A DNA stretch of 64,000 bases from Poriferisodalis sp965237655 (GCF_965237655.1 NZ_CBDEGB010000002.1:1116001-1180000), one strand, 5' to 3'. Counted from the first letter of the stretch, positions 18,191-31,562 are shown. Translations and numbers: made by a program. Notes: generated by a model not told the origin, from the sequence alone.

Positions 18191-18682
18191 ATGGCCGATG
18201 CAGCGAACGCCGCAGATGAGTTTCCGCTGGCCGAATTGGACGACGCCTACGCGGCGATCATGAGCGAGATCGTGGCGACTGGCGTGGCTCCTCACTACGC
18301 CGAGCTGGCTCGCACACTGGGCGTCGAACCGCTGCGCGCCAAGGCGCTCATTTCCCGGATCATCGACCTGACGCCGGGCTGGATGCACCCTGGCACTGAC
18401 TGGATCGCATCGTTTCCGCCGTTCAACAACCAGCCCACCCAGTACCGGGTGAGCGTCGACGGCGAGCAGCGCTGGTTCGCCCAGTGCGGCTTCGAGGCGC
18501 TGGCGTGCCGCTGGCTGTTCGGGGGCCGCACCGTGACCGTGGATGCGCCGTGCCTGCTGGGCGGCGAACCGCTGCGCATCGAGATGCGCGACGAGGAGAT
18601 CCTGGCGATCGACCCTCCGACGATGGTCGGCTACACCCGTAGTCCCGTCGGGGGGGACGCGGCGAATCGGCCGTTCCGCTGA
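18191..18682 (+). CDS. Alkylmercury lyase (MerB)-like protein
   Basis: A 163-residue protein resembling organomercurial lyase. An N-terminal winged-helix-like segment (residues ~10-60, HYAELARTLGVEPLRAKAL) precedes a MerB-like core. QCGFEALACRWLFGG (about 98-112) corresponds to the family's Cys-x-x-Asp region, with Glu where MerB usually has Asp. APCLLGGEPLRIEM supplies a second Cys at the expected place, and EEILAIDPPTMVGY fits the C-terminal strand. MerB cleaves C-Hg bonds; with the Asp-to-Glu change and no merA/merR nearby, activity on mercurials is uncertain. The start is not fixed: an in-frame ATG at 18122 is possible, and no clear RBS precedes 18191. Confidence 0.68.
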   Translation: MADAANAADEFPLAELDDAYAAIMSEIVATGVAPHYAELARTLGVEPLRAKALISRIIDLTPGWMHPGTDWIASFPPFNNQPTQYRVSVDGEQRWFAQCGFEALACRWLFGGRTVTVDAPCLLGGEPLRIEMRDEEILAIDPPTMVGYTRSPVGGDAANRPFR

Positions 18683-18688
18683 GCGGGC

Positions 18689-19336
18689 ATGAACCTCTTC
18701 CGGTCGGAAGAACATGCCCGTCGGTGGGAGGAATTCGATCCGCGCATGGCGTTCATGCTGCGGCCGGTGGAGTGGTGGGCCGACACGTTCGCCACCGAGA
18801 TGTTCCGGGCACGTGCCCGCAGCGACTTCATCTCCTGGATGACCGGGCCCGGGGGCGCCGCAGCGTTCGCGGCGCTGCGGGCACGCCTGACACCCGCACC
18901 GCCCGACGTGCGGGCCACGACAGCGGCGGCGACCGCGCTCAGCAAGGTTGATGTCAGCGTGGTCGAAGGAGCCTCAGCTCAAGACCGAAGCGTCGAAGAG
19001 CGCTTGCTGGTGGAGTGGCCCGCAGCGGTGCCGGTCGAGATCGCCCGCCACTGGCGCAACACCGCCAGGGCGATGATCGTTGCCATTCCCGCTGACCCGT
19101 TGCCTGAGGCTGGCCCACAACAGTGGGTGGAGACTCGAAGGTCGGCGGTGCGCGACGTACAGGCTGCCACTGGATGGCTGGCGCGGGCCGATGTCGGTGT
19201 CGGCGACGCGCGGCTCACCGAGCGACTGCGGCAGATGGGTTGGCAGGGCGAGATGGCCGACCAGCCCGCCTGGACGGCCATGGAGCAGGCCGCCCGTGCA
19301 ATCTTGAAATGCCGCGAGCTGTCCCAGCTCGGGTGA
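18689..19336 (+). CDS. Conserved hypothetical protein coupled to MerB-like gene
   Basis: A 215-residue cytoplasmic protein starting 6 bp after the lyase-like gene, so probably translationally coupled. The N-terminus (FRSEEHARRWEEFD, then EWWADTF) resembles segments seen next to or within alkylmercury-lyase-like proteins; the rest is Ala/Arg-rich and mostly helical, with no catalytic motif I recognise. No signal peptide or membrane segment. Function unknown. Confidence 0.65.
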   Translation: MNLFRSEEHARRWEEFDPRMAFMLRPVEWWADTFATEMFRARARSDFISWMTGPGGAAAFAALRARLTPAPPDVRATTAAATALSKVDVSVVEGASAQDRSVEERLLVEWPAAVPVEIARHWRNTARAMIVAIPADPLPEAGPQQWVETRRSAVRDVQAATGWLARADVGVGDARLTERLRQMGWQGEMADQPAWTAMEQAARAILKCRELSQLG

Positions 19337-19400
19337 GCAATCGCACCCCGGAACTGCACTGCTGCCGTCTGTATGAGTCGGCAGGCTGCGCGGTTCGGCG

Positions 19401-20280
19401 CTAGCCCGCCAACACGAGAACTGCGTTCAGCGTCGCCTGAGCGCCAGCCGTTGCGTGCTCGGGCAGTATCGACTCGGCCTCGTTGTGGGACAGACCGTCG
19501 GCACAGGGAATGAACAGCATCCCTGTCGGGGCGACCTGCAACACGTAGCAGGCATCGTGACCAGCACCGGAGGTGATGTCGACCGGCTCGAAGCCTGCCG
19601 CGGCCGCTCCGGCGCGCAGCGCTTCGATTACCTGGCGATCGAACACGATCGGCGGTGAGTACCAGATCGGGGTGATCCGCGGTCGGGGGAGCGAGCGCCC
19701 GCTGGGTTGGTCGACGCCGCTCAATGCGGCCCCGGGCTGATTGACGCCGCTTAATGCGGCGCTGTCGGGCTGAAGGCCGAATGCCGGGCCGTCAGCGAAT
19801 GCGAGCAGCTCGTCGTGCATGGCCTTCAGCTCTGCGGCGTCAGGGTGGCGCAGGTCGACAGTCAGCGAAACCGAGCCCGCCACGGTGTTGCGCGAACCGG
19901 TGCCGACCGCAAGCGTGCCCACCGTGGCGCGCCCCTCGGGTGCCCGACGGCCGGCAATCTCATCGGCCTCGCACACGAGGCGAGCCGCGGCCACCATGGC
20001 ATCGGCGCGGTGTTCCATCGGCGTGCTGCCGGCGTGCGCCGACTGCCCCTCAATCGATACGTCGTACCAGCGGATGCCCTGCACTCCCGTCACTGCGCCG
20101 AGCGTCACGTTGGCCGCTTCGAGAATCGGTCCCTGCTCGATGTGGGGTTCGATCTAGTGCCCGATCGGACGGCGTCCTGCGCCATCTGGTGAGCGCCACA
20201 CGAGCAACGCCGCCCGCCGGTGTCGCGCCGATCTCCGCCAGCGAAGCAAGCGTCTGCCACAGACGCTCGCCGTCCACCAT
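19401..20280 (-). pseudogene. M20-family hydrolase (N-carbamoylase/allantoate amidohydrolase type), internally deleted
   Basis: The ATG at 20278-20280 begins an authentic N-terminus (GERLWQTLASLAEIGATPAG, then RVALT). The sequence then jumps to EPHIEQGPILEA, which normally lies ~160 residues later, so the metal-binding half with its first zinc ligands is missing. The junction (about 20155-20195) also changes frame and has an in-frame TAG before IEPHIEQ. The remainder (TGVQGIRWYDV, SAHAGSTPM, SGAGHDACYV, LSHNEAE) is intact to the stop at 19401. It carries two copies of the 30-bp palindromic repeat. The family hydrolyses N-carbamoyl amino acids or ureido compounds; this copy cannot be functional as it stands. 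Confidence 0.8.
19711..19770 (-). repeat. Two 30-bp palindromic coding repeats in the M20 remnant
   Basis: Units at 19711-19740 and 19741-19770 have cores GACGCCGCTCAATGCGGC and GACGCCGCTTAATGCGGC. They are translated GAALSGV(N/D)QP, i.e. in a different reading frame from the APHGAAS copies elsewhere. Confidence 0.85.
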
Positions 20281-20353
20281 GTACGTGCTCGAGTTCAATG
20301 TGGTCACCTCCCGGACGCTTGATCGTGGTATCGCTGCGCCCGCCGTCGGTTGC

Positions 20354-21811
20354 TCAGTTGAGCGGACGGGCAGACGGCGGGATCGGTCTCGGCAGGGCGG
20401 TGTGACCCATGAGGGATTCATCCACCGCCGCCGCGCACGCACGGCCTTCGGCGATCGCCCACACGATCAGGCTCTGGCCGCGCCCCATGTCGCCGCACAC
20501 CCACACGCCGTCGACGCTGGTGCGGTAATCGTCGTCGCGCACGACGTTGGAGCGTGCGTCAGTCTCGACGCCGAGCTGAGCCAGCAAGCCCTGTTGCTGC
20601 GGCCCCAAGAATCCCATCGCGAGCAGCACAAGCTCACACTCGAGTTCGAAGTCGGTGCCCTCCACCTTGGCGAAACGACCCTCGCTGAACACCACCTCGT
20701 GTGCCCGCAGTGCCCGCACGGCGCCCCTGTCGTCGCCGAGGAACTGCTCGGTGTTCACCGAGTACACCCGGTCGCCGCCTTCTTCGTGGGCTGAGGAGGT
20801 TCGGTAGATCATCGGATAGGTGGGCCACGGGTTGGCCGACGATCGCTCGTCGGGCGGCCGCGGCAGGATCTCGAATTGGTGGATCGACGCCGCTCCCTGA
20901 CGATGTGCGGTACCCAAGCAGTCAGCACCCGTGTCGCCGCCGCCGATGATGACCACCTGCCTGCCTTCGGCGCTGATCGGTACGTCGGCCGGGTCCAGAT
21001 CGCCTTCTTGGGCCTTGTTCGCCCACGGCAGGTACTCCATGGCCTGGTGGATGCCGTCGAGCTCGCGACCTGGAATCGGCAGGTCACGCCACGCAGTGGC
21101 ACCGCCCGCGAGCACCAGCGCGTCGAAGTCGGCCTGAAGGTCCGCCACCGGGATATCTGCCCCCACCTCGACGCCCGTACGGAACTTCGTGCCCTCGGCG
21201 CTCATCTGATCGAGCCGCCGCTCGATGTGGCGCTTTTCCATCTTGAACTCGGGAATGCCGTACCGCAGCAACCCGCCCAGCCGGTCAGCGCGCTCAAACA
21301 CCGTCACGTCGTGACCCGCCCGGGTGAGCTGCTGCGCCGCAGCCAGCCCGGCAGGACCCGAGCCCACCACCGCAACGCTGCGACCCGTGCGCACCGCTGG
21401 CAGCTCGGGCCGCACCCAGCCCATCTCGAAGGCCTTGTCGATGATCGCGACCTCGACCTGCTTGATCGTGACCGGGTCAGCGTTGATGCCGAGCACGCAG
21501 GCCCCCTCGCACGGGGCAGGGCACAGCCGGCCAGTGAATTCGGGGAAGTTGTTGGTTGCGTGCAGCCGCTCGATGGCGTCGCGCCAGCGGTCGCGGTGCA
21601 CAAGGTCGTTCCAGTCCGGGATGATGTTGCCCAGCGGGCAGCCCGAATTGCAGAACGGCACGCCGCAATCCATGCAGCGACTGGCCTGTGCGCGCAGATC
21701 CTCATCTGCGAACGGCTCGTAAACCTCACGCCAGTCGCGCAGGCGCACCGGCACTGGGCGCCGCGTCGGCAGCTCGCGGTCGTGCCGCAGGAATCCCCGG
21801 ATATCACCCAT
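20354..21811 (-). CDS. gltD: Glutamate synthase (NADPH) small subunit
   Basis: The 485-residue beta subunit of NADPH-GOGAT supplies electrons from NADPH through FAD and Fe-S clusters to the large subunit, forming glutamate from glutamine and 2-oxoglutarate. The N-terminal Fe-S region is CMDCGVPFCNSGCPLGN (about residues 46-62) with CPAPCEGACVLG following. The first Rossmann motif is VVGSGPAGLAAAQQL (about 148-162), and the second nucleotide site is VIIGGGDTGADCLG. The C-terminal FAD contact is GVWVCGDMGRGQSLIVWAI. Start ATG 21809-21811; the open frame continues upstream but into gltB. It lies 56 bp after gltB on the same strand. Confidence 0.96.
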   Translation of the reverse strand: MGDIRGFLRHDRELPTRRPVPVRLRDWREVYEPFADEDLRAQASRCMDCGVPFCNSGCPLGNIIPDWNDLVHRDRWRDAIERLHATNNFPEFTGRLCPAPCEGACVLGINADPVTIKQVEVAIIDKAFEMGWVRPELPAVRTGRSVAVVGSGPAGLAAAQQLTRAGHDVTVFERADRLGGLLRYGIPEFKMEKRHIERRLDQMSAEGTKFRTGVEVGADIPVADLQADFDALVLAGGATAWRDLPIPGRELDGIHQAMEYLPWANKAQEGDLDPADVPISAEGRQVVIIGGGDTGADCLGTAHRQGAASIHQFEILPRPPDERSSANPWPTYPMIYRTSSAHEEGGDRVYSVNTEQFLGDDRGAVRALRAHEVVFSEGRFAKVEGTDFELECELVLLAMGFLGPQQQGLLAQLGVETDARSNVVRDDDYRTSVDGVWVCGDMGRGQSLIVWAIAEGRACAAAVDESLMGHTALPRPIPPSARPLN

Positions 21812-21867
21812 GCGCAGCCCATGTGCCTGACTGCTGGCGGCTGCGCCGTGCCCGCACTGCGTGGTGC

Positions 21868-26616
<4,749 letters not shown>

Positions 26617-26640
26617 TGGCGACGTCCCAGTGAGATAACT

Positions 26641-26661
26641 GAAGTGGCGTACTGCCACTTC
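26641..26661. promoter_or_regulatory. Perfect 8-bp palindrome in the gltB leader
   Basis: GAAGTGGC-GTACT-GCCACTTC lies 25-45 nt upstream of the gltB ATG. The symmetry and the position suggest an operator for a dimeric regulator or a leader hairpin. The regulator is not identified. Confidence 0.5.
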
Positions 26662-26737
26662 GCGGCCCCAGGGACGTCGTTGGCCCTGTGGGGAGCGAGT
26701 CTACCGACGCTTTACCGGACGGCGGCCCCGCACATGG

Positions 26738-26770
26738 TTGAATAAATTTGCAAATGCGTGAATAAACGTC
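26738..26770 (+). promoter_or_regulatory. ARG-box-like sites (ArgR operator) upstream of argC
   Basis: TTGAATAAATTTGCAAA (26738-26754) and GTGAATAAACG (26758-26768) resemble two ARG boxes with TGAAT/TTGCA half-sites, about 20 bp apart, in an AT-rich island in otherwise GC-rich DNA. argR lies in the operon that follows, so autoregulated arginine repression is expected. A TAAGGT at 26782-26787 could be the -10 element. Confidence 0.62.
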
Positions 26771-26862
26771 CGTGAGGCTGGTAAGGTGATCTGCGAAGCG
26801 CGGCGTCGCACTTGGCGTGCCGCGACGGGACGGCACGAATTCCCAGCGAAACGGACCAAGAG

Positions 26863-27915
26863 ATGGACACGGCGGCGATGGACACAAACACGGGGTCACA
26901 CGTGCGAGTCGGAATCGTGGGCGCTTCGGGCTTTACCGGGGCGGAACTGCTGCGACTGGCCGCCGCGCATCGGTCATTCGACGTAGTGGCCGTGGCCGGG
27001 GATACACAAGCAGGCGCTGCAGTGCGCGACCTGTACCCCAGCCTGGCAGCTCACTACGGCGACCTTCGTTACTGCGCCTACGACCCTGAGATCTTCGTCG
27101 GGCTCGACGCGGTCTTCTTGGGGTTGCCGCACATGGCCAGCGCACCGGTGGTGGCAGACCTGTACAAGCGGGTGGGCTGCGTGATCGATCTGGGTTCAGA
27201 TTTCCGGCTGCTCGATCCGGCGCTGTACCTGCAGTGGTACGGCTTAGAGCACCCGATGCCGGAGATGCTGGGCGAATTGCCCTATGGCCTTCCCGAGCTC
27301 GACCGCGAGTCGTTGCGTGACGCGGCGGGCATCGCGGTGCCCGGCTGCTACCCGACCGCCGCGGCGCTGGCGCTGGTCCCGTTCGCACGCGGCGGACACA
27401 TCTCGACGAGCGGCGTCGTCGTCGATGCCGCATCGGGAGTCAGCGGCGCTGGCCGCGCTCCTCAGCCCAATACGACGTTCTCGACCGTCGACGAGGACTT
27501 CGTGGCCTACGGCTTGCTGGATCACCGCCACACGCCCGAGATCGAGCAAGTGACCGGCTGCCAGGTGCTGTTTACGCCCCATCTGGCACCGATGGTGCGC
27601 GGCATTCTGGCCACGTGTTATGCGAGGCCCACTGAGGGCATGACCACCGACGACGCGCTGGGCGTTCTGGCTGAGTTCTATGCGGACGAACCCTTCGTGG
27701 TCGTGCATCGAGACGTCCCGCACACCAAGGCCACGCTCGGCGCGAATACTTGCCATCTCAGTGCCCGGGTGGATCCCCGCACCGGCTGGCTGGTCGTTCT
27801 GAGCGCAATCGACAACCTGGTGAAGGGCGCGTCGGGCGGGGCAGTGCAATGCGCAAACGTGGCGCTTGGCCTTCCCGAGACGGCCGGGCTGTCGACGACA
27901 GGGCTGATGCCATGA
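26863..27915 (+). CDS. argC: N-acetyl-gamma-glutamyl-phosphate reductase
   Basis: A 350-residue NADPH-dependent enzyme for the third step of arginine synthesis (acetylglutamyl phosphate to the semialdehyde). The N-terminal Rossmann motif is VGIVGASGFTGAELLRL; the catalytic Cys is in the family signature GIAVPGCYPTAAALAL (about residues 157-172). The C-terminal KGASGGAVQCANV is typical. ATG 26863 is chosen with AAGAG just upstream; a second ATG at 26878 and a longer frame from 26812 also exist. First gene of the arg operon; its stop overlaps the argB start by ATGA. Confidence 0.96.
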   Translation: MDTAAMDTNTGSHVRVGIVGASGFTGAELLRLAAAHRSFDVVAVAGDTQAGAAVRDLYPSLAAHYGDLRYCAYDPEIFVGLDAVFLGLPHMASAPVVADLYKRVGCVIDLGSDFRLLDPALYLQWYGLEHPMPEMLGELPYGLPELDRESLRDAAGIAVPGCYPTAAALALVPFARGGHISTSGVVVDAASGVSGAGRAPQPNTTFSTVDEDFVAYGLLDHRHTPEIEQVTGCQVLFTPHLAPMVRGILATCYARPTEGMTTDDALGVLAEFYADEPFVVVHRDVPHTKATLGANTCHLSARVDPRTGWLVVLSAIDNLVKGASGGAVQCANVALGLPETAGLSTTGLMP

Positions 27916-28877
27916 ATGCTGCCGGCGACAATCATTCCGATCAGACTCAGGTCGCCGGCGGCGACGATCATTCCGATCAGTCACAGGACGCCGACGAAGA
28001 ACATGCCAAGCAGGTCGAGCGGGCCGAGTTGCTCGTCGAGATGCTGCCGTATATCAGTCGTTGGAGAGGCAAGGTCGTTGTCGTCAAGTTCGGCGGCAAC
28101 GCCATGGTCGACACGGCGCTGACCGACGGTTTTGCTGCCGACATCATGCTGCTGCGCCAGATCGGCCTGGCACCGGTAGTCGTTCACGGCGGCGGGCCGC
28201 AGATCGGCGATCTCATGGCGCGCCTGGGCAAGACGTCAGAGTTCCGCGACGGGCTGAGGGTCACCGATGCGGAGACCCTCGACATTGCACGCATGGTGCT
28301 GGTGGGCAAAGTCAACCGCGACATCGTCGGTGCCATCAATGCGCACGGCCCCCTGGCAGTGGGCATCTCGGGCGAGGACGGCCGAGTCATCACAGCGACC
28401 GCCCGGAACCCCGATCTGGGCTTCGTAGGCGAGGTCACCGACGTGAACACCGACCTGCTCGAGCGTCTTCTCGCCGAAGGGCTGATCCCGGTCATCTCCA
28501 CGATCGGGGCTGACGCCACGGGGCAGGCGTACAACATCAACGCGGACGCCGTGGCCGGAGCCGTGGCGGCTGCTCTCGGAGCCGAGAAGGTCGTCTACCT
28601 CACCGATGTAGCGGGCTTGCTCGACGACGTCGAAGATCCGGACTCGCTGATCCGCCACGCCACGGCCGACACGCTCGCTGCCCGTTTGGCCAGCGGGAAG
28701 ATCGTCGGCGGGATGATCCCGAAGATCGAGGCCTGCATCAGCGCCGTGCGCAACGGCGTCAGCAGCGCGCACCTGCTCGATGGCCGCGTTCCCCACGTGG
28801 TGCTCGTCGAGCTGTTCACCGATGCTGGCGTCGGCACGATGATCACCCGCGACCGGCCGCACCTGGTGACGAGCTGA
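27912..28877 (+). CDS. argB: Acetylglutamate kinase with repeat-containing N-terminal extension
   Basis: A 321-residue enzyme that phosphorylates N-acetylglutamate and is usually the arginine feedback-control point. The ATP-binding KFGGNAM and the substrate segment VVHGGGPQIG are present, followed by YNINADAVAGAVAAALGAEK and GGMIPKI(E). The start ATG overlaps the argC stop. The first ~45 residues precede the conserved core (RAELLVEMLPYI) and include two DDHSDQ-type repeats from a 36-bp tandem duplication. The extension is acidic and probably disordered. It is longer than the short N-terminal helix of most hexameric ArgB proteins. Confidence 0.96.
   Translation: MNAAGDNHSDQTQVAGGDDHSDQSQDADEEHAKQVERAELLVEMLPYISRWRGKVVVVKFGGNAMVDTALTDGFAADIMLLRQIGLAPVVVHGGGPQIGDLMARLGKTSEFRDGLRVTDAETLDIARMVLVGKVNRDIVGAINAHGPLAVGISGEDGRVITATARNPDLGFVGEVTDVNTDLLERLLAEGLIPVISTIGADATGQAYNINADAVAGAVAAALGAEKVVYLTDVAGLLDDVEDPDSLIRHATADTLAARLASGKIVGGMIPKIEACISAVRNGVSSAHLLDGRVPHVVLVELFTDAGVGTMITRDRPHLVTS
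27927..27998 (+). repeat. 36-bp in-frame tandem repeat in argB N-terminus
   Basis: Units 27927-27962 and 27963-27998 share GAYRATCATTCCGATCAG-type sequence at a 36-bp offset and encode DNHSDQTQ and DDHSDQSQ. Confidence 0.75.
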
Positions 28878-28923
28878 CCGACCGAACCATCGACCCGACT
28901 ATTGACACAAGGGCCAGAACGAC

Positions 28924-30177
28924 ATGACACAGACCACGACGGAGACATCTTCGAACGCTGCGCACGCCGCTGCCATGGGCGGCGCAGGGCTGGATTCCTG
29001 CCCGCTCATGCCGACTTATGGGCCGCCGCCGGTCCAGTTCGTGCGGGGCAGCGGTTGTGAGCTCTTTGACCGCGACGGCAAGCGCTACTTGGACTTCTTG
29101 GCAGGGCTGGCCGTCACTTCGCTCGGCCACTCCCACCCGGCGGTCGCCGATGCGCTCAACGAGCAGGCGCGCACGCTGCTGCACGTGTCGAACCTCTTCG
29201 GCACCGAACCCCAGGTCGAAGTGGCTCAGACCATCGACCGGCTGCAGGGCGGTGGCGGTCAGGTCTTCTTCTGTAACAGCGGCGCCGAGTCGCTCGAAGG
29301 GGCGATCAAGCTGGCGCGCAAGTACGGCGGGCGCGGGCGCCATGTTGTGGTGAGTGCGCTGAGGTCGTTTCACGGGCGAACCCTGGCGACTCTGCACGCC
29401 ACCGGCCAGCCCGAAAAGCACGAGACGTTCCAGCCGCTGCCTGAGGGCTTCCGCCATGTGCCCTACAACGACGCGGAGGCTCTCGAGGCGGCCCTGGATC
29501 CGAGCTGTTGCGCGGTCCTGCTGGAAGTTGTCCAAGGCGAGGGCGGCGTGAACGTCGGCGACGGCGATTACCTGCGCCGCGTCCGGGAGATCTGCGACGA
29601 ACGCGGTATGGCGCTGATCATCGACGAGGTACAGACCGGCTTGGCGCGCACGGGCAAGTGGTTCGCCTGGCACTACCACTTCGATCCGGCCGGCGGCCCG
29701 ACTGGCGCGGCGCGTCCTGACATCGTGACGATGGCCAAGGCGCTGGGCAACGGCGTGCCGATCGGCGCGATCTGGGCCCGTCGCGAGGTCGCCGGAGCGT
29801 TTCAACCCGGCGACCACGCCACCACCTTCGGCGGCCAGCCACTGGCCGCGAGCGCCGCTCGTGCCGTGCTGCGCACGATGGAGGCGATCGACGCGCCTGG
29901 GTTGGCGGCAGCCCGCGGCGAGGAACTGGCCGGAAAGCTCATGGGCGTCCCCGGCGTCGTCGACACCCGTGGCCTGGGTCTGCTCATTGCCGCCGAACTC
30001 GACACCGACGCCATCGGCCGCAGCGGCCCCGAGATTGCAGCGGCGTGCCTGGAGGCCGGGCTCGTCGTCAATGGCATCTCGCCGACCGCAGTGCGGTTCG
30101 CGCCGCCGTTGGTGGTGTCGAGCGAGCAGATCGATGAATGCCTGGCGATCTTCGCGAACGTGCTCGGGGGCGGCTGA
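28924..30177 (+). CDS. argD: Acetylornithine aminotransferase
   Basis: A 417-residue PLP-dependent class III aminotransferase converting N-acetylglutamate semialdehyde to N-acetylornithine. Residues FFCNSGAESLEGAIKLAR (PLP phosphate site), LIIDEVQTGLARTGKWFA (with the Asp that binds the PLP nitrogen) and the Lys in DIVTMAKALGNGVPIGA are all in place. ATG 28924 lies 46 bp after argB; the N-terminus is ~20 residues longer than typical. The stop overlaps the argF start (TGATG). Confidence 0.96.
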   Translation: MTQTTTETSSNAAHAAAMGGAGLDSCPLMPTYGPPPVQFVRGSGCELFDRDGKRYLDFLAGLAVTSLGHSHPAVADALNEQARTLLHVSNLFGTEPQVEVAQTIDRLQGGGGQVFFCNSGAESLEGAIKLARKYGGRGRHVVVSALRSFHGRTLATLHATGQPEKHETFQPLPEGFRHVPYNDAEALEAALDPSCCAVLLEVVQGEGGVNVGDGDYLRRVREICDERGMALIIDEVQTGLARTGKWFAWHYHFDPAGGPTGAARPDIVTMAKALGNGVPIGAIWARREVAGAFQPGDHATTFGGQPLAASAARAVLRTMEAIDAPGLAAARGEELAGKLMGVPGVVDTRGLGLLIAAELDTDAIGRSGPEIAAACLEAGLVVNGISPTAVRFAPPLVVSSEQIDECLAIFANVLGGG

Positions 30178-31094
30178 TGAGGCACTTCTTGGCAGTCGAC
30201 GATCTGTCTGCTGACGAACTGCGCTGGGTCCTCGATCTGTCGGCGCGCCCCGCCGCGGCTGCGCCTGCCGCACTGGAGGGCAGCGGGGTGGCACTGGTAT
30301 TCGAGAAGGCCTCGAACCGCACCCGCAATTCGATGGAGATGGCCGTGCGACAGCTCGGCGGGCACCCCGTCTACATCCGCCCCGAAGAGGTGGGCATGGA
30401 CGTGCGCGAGACCGCCGAAGACATCGTTCGTACGTTGGCCTGCTACCACACGATGATCGCTGCTCGCGTCTATCGGCACGGCCTCCTTGAGCGGATGGCG
30501 GCCTGTGAGGTCGCGCCAGTCGTCAATCTGCTGTCCGATGACGCCCATCCCTGCCAAGCGCTGGCGGATCTGCTCACCATCTCGCAGTGCATCGGCTTGG
30601 ATCGCACCGAGCGGGTGGCCTTCGTAGGCGACGCGAACAACGTGTGGCGATCGCTGGCCATCGGCTGCGCCCTGGCCGGCATTCCGAGCACGCTGGCTGT
30701 TCCGTCGGGCTACGGGCCGTCATCGGAGACGCTCGACCGTCTTGGGGCGCTGGGCGGTGAGTGCACGGTCACCGACGACCCGGCTGCAGCCGTCGTGGGC
30801 GCCGATGCGGTCTGCACGGACGTGTGGACGTCGATGGGCCAAGAGGATGAACAAGCCGAACGGCTCGCCGCATTCGGCGCGTACCAAGTCACCCCTGAAC
30901 TCATGTCGCAGGCTGCCGACGGTGCAATCTTCCTGCACTGCTTGCCGGCGCACCGGGGCGAGGAGGTGGCCGCCGAGGTCATCGACGGCCCGGCGAGCAG
31001 GGTCTGGCAGCAGGCCGAGAACCGGATGCATGCAGCACGGGGCCTGCTGGCCTTCCTGGCCGGACAGGCGGCGGCCCAAGGGGAGGCGTCGTGA
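30177..31094 (+). CDS. argF: Ornithine carbamoyltransferase
   Basis: A 305-residue enzyme forming citrulline from ornithine and carbamoyl phosphate. The carbamoyl-phosphate site appears as FEKASNRTRNS (the usual S-T-R-T-R reads S-N-R-T-R), the HPCQALADL motif is present, and the ornithine loop is FLHCLPAHRGEEV. The ATG overlaps the argD stop and is 4 residues before the first conserved segment. The following argR start overlaps its stop by four bases. Confidence 0.95.
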   Translation: MRHFLAVDDLSADELRWVLDLSARPAAAAPAALEGSGVALVFEKASNRTRNSMEMAVRQLGGHPVYIRPEEVGMDVRETAEDIVRTLACYHTMIAARVYRHGLLERMAACEVAPVVNLLSDDAHPCQALADLLTISQCIGLDRTERVAFVGDANNVWRSLAIGCALAGIPSTLAVPSGYGPSSETLDRLGALGGECTVTDDPAAAVVGADAVCTDVWTSMGQEDEQAERLAAFGAYQVTPELMSQAADGAIFLHCLPAHRGEEVAAEVIDGPASRVWQQAENRMHAARGLLAFLAGQAAAQGEAS

Positions 31095-31552
31095 CCACCA
31101 AGGCGCAGCGACAGCACCTCATCCGCGAGCTGCTCGCCAGCAGCGCGATCGGCAGCCAGGCACAGCTGGTCGGATTGCTGGGAGAGCACTCAGTGGAGGT
31201 CACCCAGGCCACGGTCAGCCGCGACCTCGACGAGATGGGTGTGGCCAAGATGCGCACCGCAGGCCGCACGGTGTATGCAGTGCCAGAGGCCGATGCACCT
31301 GGGACCCTGCCCGAGAACACCCTGCGACGCGTCTTCGGGGACTGGGTGCTCGACGTGCGTTGGTCGCAGAACATCGTCGTGCTGAGCACCCCACCTGGGT
31401 CTGCGCACGTGGTCGCCTCGGCCATCGACCGAAGCGACTTCGACGGCGTGATCGGCACCGTGGCTGGCGACGACACACTGCTCATCGTGGCCGTTGAGGA
31501 ACTGGGCGGCGCGGCGGTCGCCGGCCGCTGCCGTGAACTCGCCGATTTGTGA
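31091..31552 (+). CDS. argR: Arginine repressor
   Basis: A 153-residue ArgR. The N-terminal winged helix (RQHLIRELLASSAIGSQAQL and VTQATVSRDLDEMG, about residues 7-48) binds ARG boxes; the C-terminal domain has GTVAGDDTLLIVA, which forms the arginine-binding hexamer core. GTG start overlapping argF. Its gene position within the operon and the boxes upstream of argC suggest autoregulation. Confidence 0.95.
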   Translation: MTTKAQRQHLIRELLASSAIGSQAQLVGLLGEHSVEVTQATVSRDLDEMGVAKMRTAGRTVYAVPEADAPGTLPENTLRRVFGDWVLDVRWSQNIVVLSTPPGSAHVVASAIDRSDFDGVIGTVAGDDTLLIVAVEELGGAAVAGRCRELADL

Positions 31553-31562
31553 GCCCCCGATC

